From Pelodera strongyloides (lineage: Eukaryota > Nematoda > Chromadorea > Rhabditida > Rhabditidae): 64,000 nt of DNA. Below, piece by piece: positions 58,320 through 64,000 of this stretch. Below the pieces are notes generated by a model. It saw only the letters and a list, made by a program, of their open reading frames with translations. It made no database searches and had not been told where the DNA came from. The stretch spans positions 39,495-103,494 of the forward strand of contig JAANDG010000529.1 of NCBI GenBank assembly GCA_036852015.1, in the 5' to 3' direction. Positions within the stretch are counted from its first letter, which is position 1. Each line of letters opens with the position of its first letter. The translations under genes and the position numbers were made by a program.

Positions 58320-61300
58320 AACCAGAGATATATAATTGAGATAATCATGAATGGATGATAAGATTATTGAGATAACCAGAGAAATATGATTTGGATAATC
58401 ATAAATGGTTGATAAATTTTGAAAGTAGATACGAGGATGATTGAGATGATCCAGAAAGATGATTGAGATAATCATGAATGGATGATAAGATTATTGAGAT
58501 AACCAGAGAAATATGATTTGGATAATCATAAATGGTTGATAAATTTTGAAAATAGATACGAGGATGATTGAGATGATCCAGAAAGATGATTGAGATAATC
58601 ATGAATGGATGATAATATTATAATATTATTAAGATAACCAGAGAAATATGATTTGGATAATCATAAATGGTTGATAAATTTTGAAAATAGGTACGAGGAT
58701 GATTGAGATGATCCAGAAAAATGATTGAGATAATCATGAATGGATGATAATATTATTAAGATAACCAGAGAAATATGATTTGCATAATCATAAATGGTTG
58801 ATAAATTTTGAAAATAGATACGAGGATGATTGAGGTGATCCAGAAAAATGATTGAGATAATCATGAATGGATGATAATATTATTAAGATAACCAGAGAAA
58901 TATAATTTGGATAATCATAAATGGTTGATAAATTTTGAAAATAAATACGAGGATGATTGAGATGATCCAGAAAGATGATTGAGATAATCATGAATGGATG
59001 ATAAGATTATTGAGATAACCAGAGAAATATGATTTGGATAATCATAAATGGTTGATAAATTTTGAAAATAGATACGAGGATGATTGAGATGATCCAGAAA
59101 AATGATTGAGATAATCATGAATGGATGATAATATTATTAAGATAACCAGAGAAATATGATTTGGATAATCATAAATGGTTGATTAAATTTTGAAAATAGA
59201 TACGAGGATGATTGAGATGATCCAGAAAAATTATTGAGATAATCATGAATGGATGATAATATTATTGAGATAACCAGAGAAATATGATTTGGATAATCAT
59301 AAATGGTTGATAAATTTTGAAAATAGATACGAGGATGATTGAGATGATCCAGAAAGATGATTGAGATAATCATGAATGAATGATAAGATTATTGAGATAA
59401 CCAGAGAAATATGATTTGGATAATCATAAATGGTTGATAAATTTTGAAAATAGTTACGAGGATGATTGAGATGATCGAGAAAAATGATTGAGATAATCAT
59501 GAATGGATGATAAGATTATTGAGATAACCAGAGAAATATGATTTGGATAATCATAAATGGTTGATAAATTTTGAAAATAGATACGAGGATGATTGAGATG
59601 ATCCAGAAAGATGATTCAGATAATCATGAATGGATGATAAGATTATAGATAACCAGAGAAATATGATTTGGATAATCATAAATGGTTGATAAATTTTGAA
59701 AATAGATATACCAGGACCAGAAAGATGATTGAGATAATCATGAGTGGATGATAATATTTGAAAATAGATACGAGCATGATTGAGATGGTCCAGAAAAATG
59801 ATTGAGATAATCATGAATGGATGAGAAGATTTGAAAATAGATAAAGGAGATTAAGATAACCATAGAAATATGATTTGGATAATCATAAATGGTTGTAAAA
59901 TATAAAATGATATACTAGGATGATTGAGATGATCAGAAAGATGATTGGGATAATCATGAACGGATGATAAGATTATTAAGATAACCATGGAAATATGATT
60001 TGGATAATATAAATGGTTGAAAAGTTGAAAATAGATACGAGGGTGATTGAGATGATCCAGAAATATGAGATAATCATGAATGGATGAGAAGATTTGAAAT
60101 AGATAAAGGAGATTAAGATAACCAGAGAAATATGATTGGATAATCATAAATGGTTGCTAAATTTAAAAATAGATATACGATGATGGTTGAGATGATCCAG
60201 AAAGATGATTGGGATAATCATGAACGGATGATAAGATTATTGAGATAACCAGGAAATATGATTTGGATAATCATAGAGGATACAATTTGAAAATAGATAC
60301 AAGGATGATTGAGATGATCCAGAAAAATGATTGAGATCATCATGAATGGATGAGAAGATTTGAAAATAGACAAAAGAGATTAAGATAACCAGAGAAATAT
60401 GATTTGGATAGTCATAAATGGTTGCTAAAATTTAAAAATAGATATACGATGATGGTTGAGATGATCCAGAAAGATGATTGGGATAATCATGAACGGATGA
60501 TAAGATTATTAAGATAACCAGAGAAATATGATTTGGATAATCATAAATGGTTGATAAATTTTGAAAATAGATACGAGGATGATTGAGATGATCCAGAAAG
60601 ATGATTCAGATAATCATGAATGGATGATAAGATTATTGAGATAACCAGAGAAATATGATTTGGATAATCATAAATGGTTGATAAATTTTGAAAATAGATA
60701 TACCAGGACCAGAAAGATGATTGAGATAATCATGAGTGGATGATAATATTTGAAAATAGATACGAGCATGATTGAGATGGTCCAGAAAAATGATTGAGAT
60801 AATCATGAATGGATGAGAAGATTTGAAAATAGATAAAGGAGATTAAGATAACCATAGAAATATGATTTGGATAATCATAAATGGTTGTAAAATATAAAAT
60901 AGATATACTATGATGATTGAGATGATCCAGAAAGATGATTGGGATAATCATGAACGGATGATAAGATTATTAAGATAACCATGGAAATATGATTTGGATA
61001 ATCATAAATGGTTGATAAAGTTTGAAAATAGATACGAGGGTGATTGAGATGATCCAGAAAAATGATTGAGATAATCATGAATGGATGAGAAGATTTGAAA
61101 ATAGATAAAGGAGATTAAGATAACCAGAGAAATATGATTTGGATAATCATAAATGGTTGTTAAAATATAAAATAGATATACGATGATGGTTGAGATGATC
61201 CAGAAAGATGATTGGGATAATCATGAACGGATGATAAGATTATTAAGATAACCATGGAAATATGATTTGGATAATCATAGATGGTTGATACATTTTGAAA

Positions 61301-62175
61301 ATAGATACAAGGATGATTGAGATGATCCAGAAAAATGATTGAGATCATCATGAATGGATGAGAAGATTTGAAAATAGACAAAAGAGATTAAGATAACCAG
61401 AGAAATATGATTTGGATAGTCATAAATGGTTGCTAAAATTTAAAAATAGATATACGATGATGGTTGAGATGATCCAGAAAGATGATTGGGATAATCATGA
61501 ACGGATGATAAGATTATTAAGATAACCATGGAAATATGATTTGGATAATCATAGATGGTTGATACATTTTGAAAATAGATACAAGGATGATTGAGATGAT
61601 CCAGAAAAATGATTGACATCATCATGAATGGATGAGAAGATTTGAAAATAGACAAAAGAGATTAAGATAACCAGAGAAATATGATTTGGATAGTCATAAA
61701 TGGTTGCTAAAATTTAAAAATAGATATACGAGGATGATTGTGATGATCCAGAAAGATGATTGTGATAATCGTCAACGGATGATAAGATTATTAAGATAAC
61801 CATGAAAATATGATTTGGATAATCATGAATGATTGATAACGTTTGAAAATAGATACGAGGATGATTGAGATGATCCACAAAGACGATTGAGATAATCATG
61901 AATGGATGAGAAGATTTGAAAATAGATAAAGAAGGAGAAATATGACTTGGATAATCATAAATGGTTGCTAAGATTTACAAATAGATATACGAGGATGATT
62001 GAGATGATCCAGAAAGATGATTGAGATAATCATGAATGGATGATAAGATTATTAAGATAATCATGGAAATATGATTTGGATAATCATAAATGGTTGAGAA
62101 AAATTCAAAGTACATACGAGGATGATTGAGAAATGATCCAAAAATATGATTGAGATAATCATATGGATGATAGGA
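58320..62175. repeat. Satellite array: 127-bp unit, shifting to a ~280-bp higher-order unit
   Basis: From 58320 to about 59640 near-identical 127-bp units follow each other (checked at 58661, 58788, 58915, 59042). A unit contains GATTGAGATAATCATGAATG, then GATTTGGATAATCATAAATG, then GATACGAGGATGATTGAGAT, so it is itself built from two or three related parts of about 40-55 bp. From about 59700 to 62175 the array is less regular and the period becomes about 275-280 bp (61160, 61440, 61714), with inserted AGATAAAGGAGATTAAGATAA segments. Each unit carries an open frame of about 67 codons on the minus strand, but 127 is not a multiple of 3, so these are not genes. Confidence 0.95.
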
Positions 62176-62424
62176 TATTGCATAAGAATATAGATTGGGA
62201 ATGAGTCAAATAAAAGAGATCGACACATATCCAGATAAGGACTAATCTGCTGGTGGCTTAGAAAAAAAGGATGATTTAAAAATATCAAATAGCCGTGAAA
62301 AGAAGTTAATTTTTATAGCTTATTTGAAAAAAAAACAGTAACTCTATACTATAATCTTGTCCAGTTTTCCATAGTTAGTGGAGAACTGGAAAACATTTTT
62401 TTTATAAAAAATAAAACAGGGTAT

Positions 62425-62487
62425 TAGGATGAATGAGACTGTATATTATACACATCGAAAATATACAATCTCATTCATTCTATGGAC
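62425..62487. repeat. Inverted repeat (hairpin)
   Basis: AGGATGAATGAGACTGTATAT and, about 15 bp later, its near-complement ATATACAATCTCATTCATTCT. It would form an arm of about 20 bp. No target duplication was identified. Confidence 0.6.
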
Positions 62488-62540
62488 ATATTTGCTTTGG
62501 CCACGGATTTCTTTCCGATCATGTGACTACGTATTTAAAT

Positions 62541-62625
62541 TTTAGTGGACTACAGTGCCAGTTTGAATTTAGTGGACTACAGTGCCAGTTTGAATTTAGT
62601 GGACTACAGTGCCAGTTTGAATTTT
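62541..62625 (+). repeat. 27-bp tandem repeat, three perfect units
   Basis: The unit TTTAGTGGACTACAGTGCCA plus GTTTGAA is present three times in a row. In the open plus frame it encodes the nonapeptide FSGLQCQFE three times. It is a short minisatellite; no gene context supports translation. Confidence 0.9.
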
Positions 62626-62629
62626 GGCT

Positions 62630-64000
62630 AGGTTTGTCGTTGCCATTTCTTTATGTAAAAGTACATGTATGTGTATCCCCTAGTCTATCATTTGCAGTCT
62701 ATTGTTTGTGAAGAAGCTCGCAGTGAGTTTGTGAATGACTTAGTTTTTACTGCGAACTTCTTGTTTTTTCGGCTTTTCTAGTTATCCTAATATGTTCCAT
62801 AATTTAACAATCCTCTGACTCCTTGCCTTCCACCACTTTTACAGTTTTAGCCGGTGTAGGCTTTGGCCCGGCTGTATTTTATTTAGTTGACCGTATTTGA
62901 AGAGAAATGGTGTAAATTGCATATTACACCACTCTTCTGATATACTGTACCCTTCCCCAAATACGGTTTTTGTCAGTTCCCTGGGGAGAATCCCCGGTCC
63001 GTGGGATTGTCCCTTCTTGACATTTATAGCAAATGCAAATGTTGCAGCATACTGTATTGGCACCTTGCCTTGACAGTTGCTTGCTGTATGCTTTATCCCT
63101 TGTAGCACCTCATGTTGCACAAGGGATAAACTTAAATATAACTGTACATATAATAATATAATACAATAAAGGACTGGTGAACAGTAGAAAATAGTATATG
63201 TTATTAGGAGAAAATGGCAGTGAAAAACCATTGCTAGTGAAGAGCTAATTTTTTACATATAAGTCGAGTAAGCAATTGCCAGCTTGTCAGAAAGTATATG
63301 ATTCTAGTTGAATTAGATATCGTGACCAGGAAAGATAAATGTTGGACGAGATAAACAATGATAACGAGTAGTTTGCGTGTAGATGGAACGAGAATAAAGC
63401 TGCGATGAAATATTTGTTGGAAGTGATATGACTATCGATAAATTCGATGTTGACGAAATTCTGTGATATGAAAGGAGAATGATTGTGAGTATAAAGAAGG
63501 AATGACTAAACGGTTGAGAATAATGCACGGCGTTTACCAAATGAAATAAGATATGATATGGCGTCCAATTGTGGATTCACATTTGCGCCCAACATACAGG
63601 CAGAACAGTCTGATGATGATGATTTATCAGTGATAATGCGGCCAATAAGGCAGCAATTGGACCAACATATTTGATTATAGTGCGCAAAGCTTGCAGAAGT
63701 TGAACTGAAGTGAGACCTGATGTTCTCGAAGGAAAAAGAAATTCGAATTACATGTTGCTTGAGCTATGCGAAGTAAAGAATAAGCTAATGATAGAGGAAT
63801 GAAACCACTAGAAGATCCTTGAATGGATGCGCCATAGAAATTGAGACTGAGACTTGATTTTCTCGTGAAAAGTGAGAATACGATGATGTTCTTTTGAGAT
63901 TTGAGAAGAACAAACGAGTGATCGAGAATATCACTAGAAATCACTTCTCAAGTGACGAGTCCAAGAATAAGATGATGAAAACTGGGCAGTGAGGGACCCC
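62630..64000. other. Right edge, no supported gene
   Basis: AT-rich DNA with some T- and A-rich runs. Open frames of 75-130 codons on the minus strand (for example 62839-63231) have no splice context or recognisable domain. The last 600 bp are rich in GATGAT phrases, faintly like the satellite. Confidence 0.4.

Noticed and set aside
58399..61899. Family of ~67-residue proteins encoded by the satellite units
   Set aside because: Unit length 127 is not divisible by three, frames end at each unit, and the composition simply reflects the repeat.
58320..62175. CRISPR array
   Set aside because: Units are contiguous tandem repeats without unique spacers, in eukaryotic DNA.

Overview
The window is eukaryotic, AT-rich nuclear DNA, most likely from a nematode. 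Three observations support this. A thioredoxin domain is fused to peptide:N-glycanase, as in worm PNG-1. Genes are cut into many small exons. Every protein gene whose start can be seen has a 3' splice site 0-6 nt before its AUG, as expected for spliced-leader trans-splicing. I cannot name the species. All exon borders were read by eye from GT/AG sites, reading phase and family similarity, and may be off by 1-2 nt.

Left half (1-37.3 kb). Three conserved genes lie on the minus strand: the 5' part of a mitochondrial ADP/ATP carrier (running off the left edge, start at 1432), an Axin/PRY-1-like Wnt scaffold (RGS to DIX, 9692-3551), and a complete DNA polymerase epsilon catalytic subunit (37252-13817, about 65 exons, about 2174 codons). 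POLE introns host several mobile elements: a Ty3/gypsy-type LTR element with identical LTRs (26300-30270), a tRNA-derived SINE-like repeat, a hAT-type MITE and a TA-flanked MITE.

Middle (37.3-44.3 kb). A head-to-head intergenic region of about 460 bp separates POLE from png-1 on the plus strand (20 exons, 596 codons, Trx + transglutaminase core + PAW domain). A second copy of the hAT MITE sits in png-1 intron 6, and a SINE fragment abuts the last splice acceptor.

Right part (44.3-64 kb). This is a repeat desert. It holds a Harbinger-like MITE, direct and dispersed repeats, a 2.73-kb TIR element with palindromic ends, a 4-bp target duplication and its own multi-exon gene, tRNA-headed dispersed repeats, a GA-rich tract, a long-TIR element with a tRNA-like core, and a satellite of about 3.9 kb with a 127-bp unit changing to a longer period of about 280 bp. 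Two short minus-strand tracts there look coding but could not be identified.

The host genes are unrelated housekeeping or signalling functions: replication and proofreading (POLE), ER-associated deglycosylation (png-1), Wnt signalling (Axin) and mitochondrial nucleotide exchange (ANT). The least familiar system is the 2.73-kb palindromic-end transposon at 52574-55304. Next is the LTR element that carries a nucleocapsid-like zinc-knuckle ORF downstream of its integrase.
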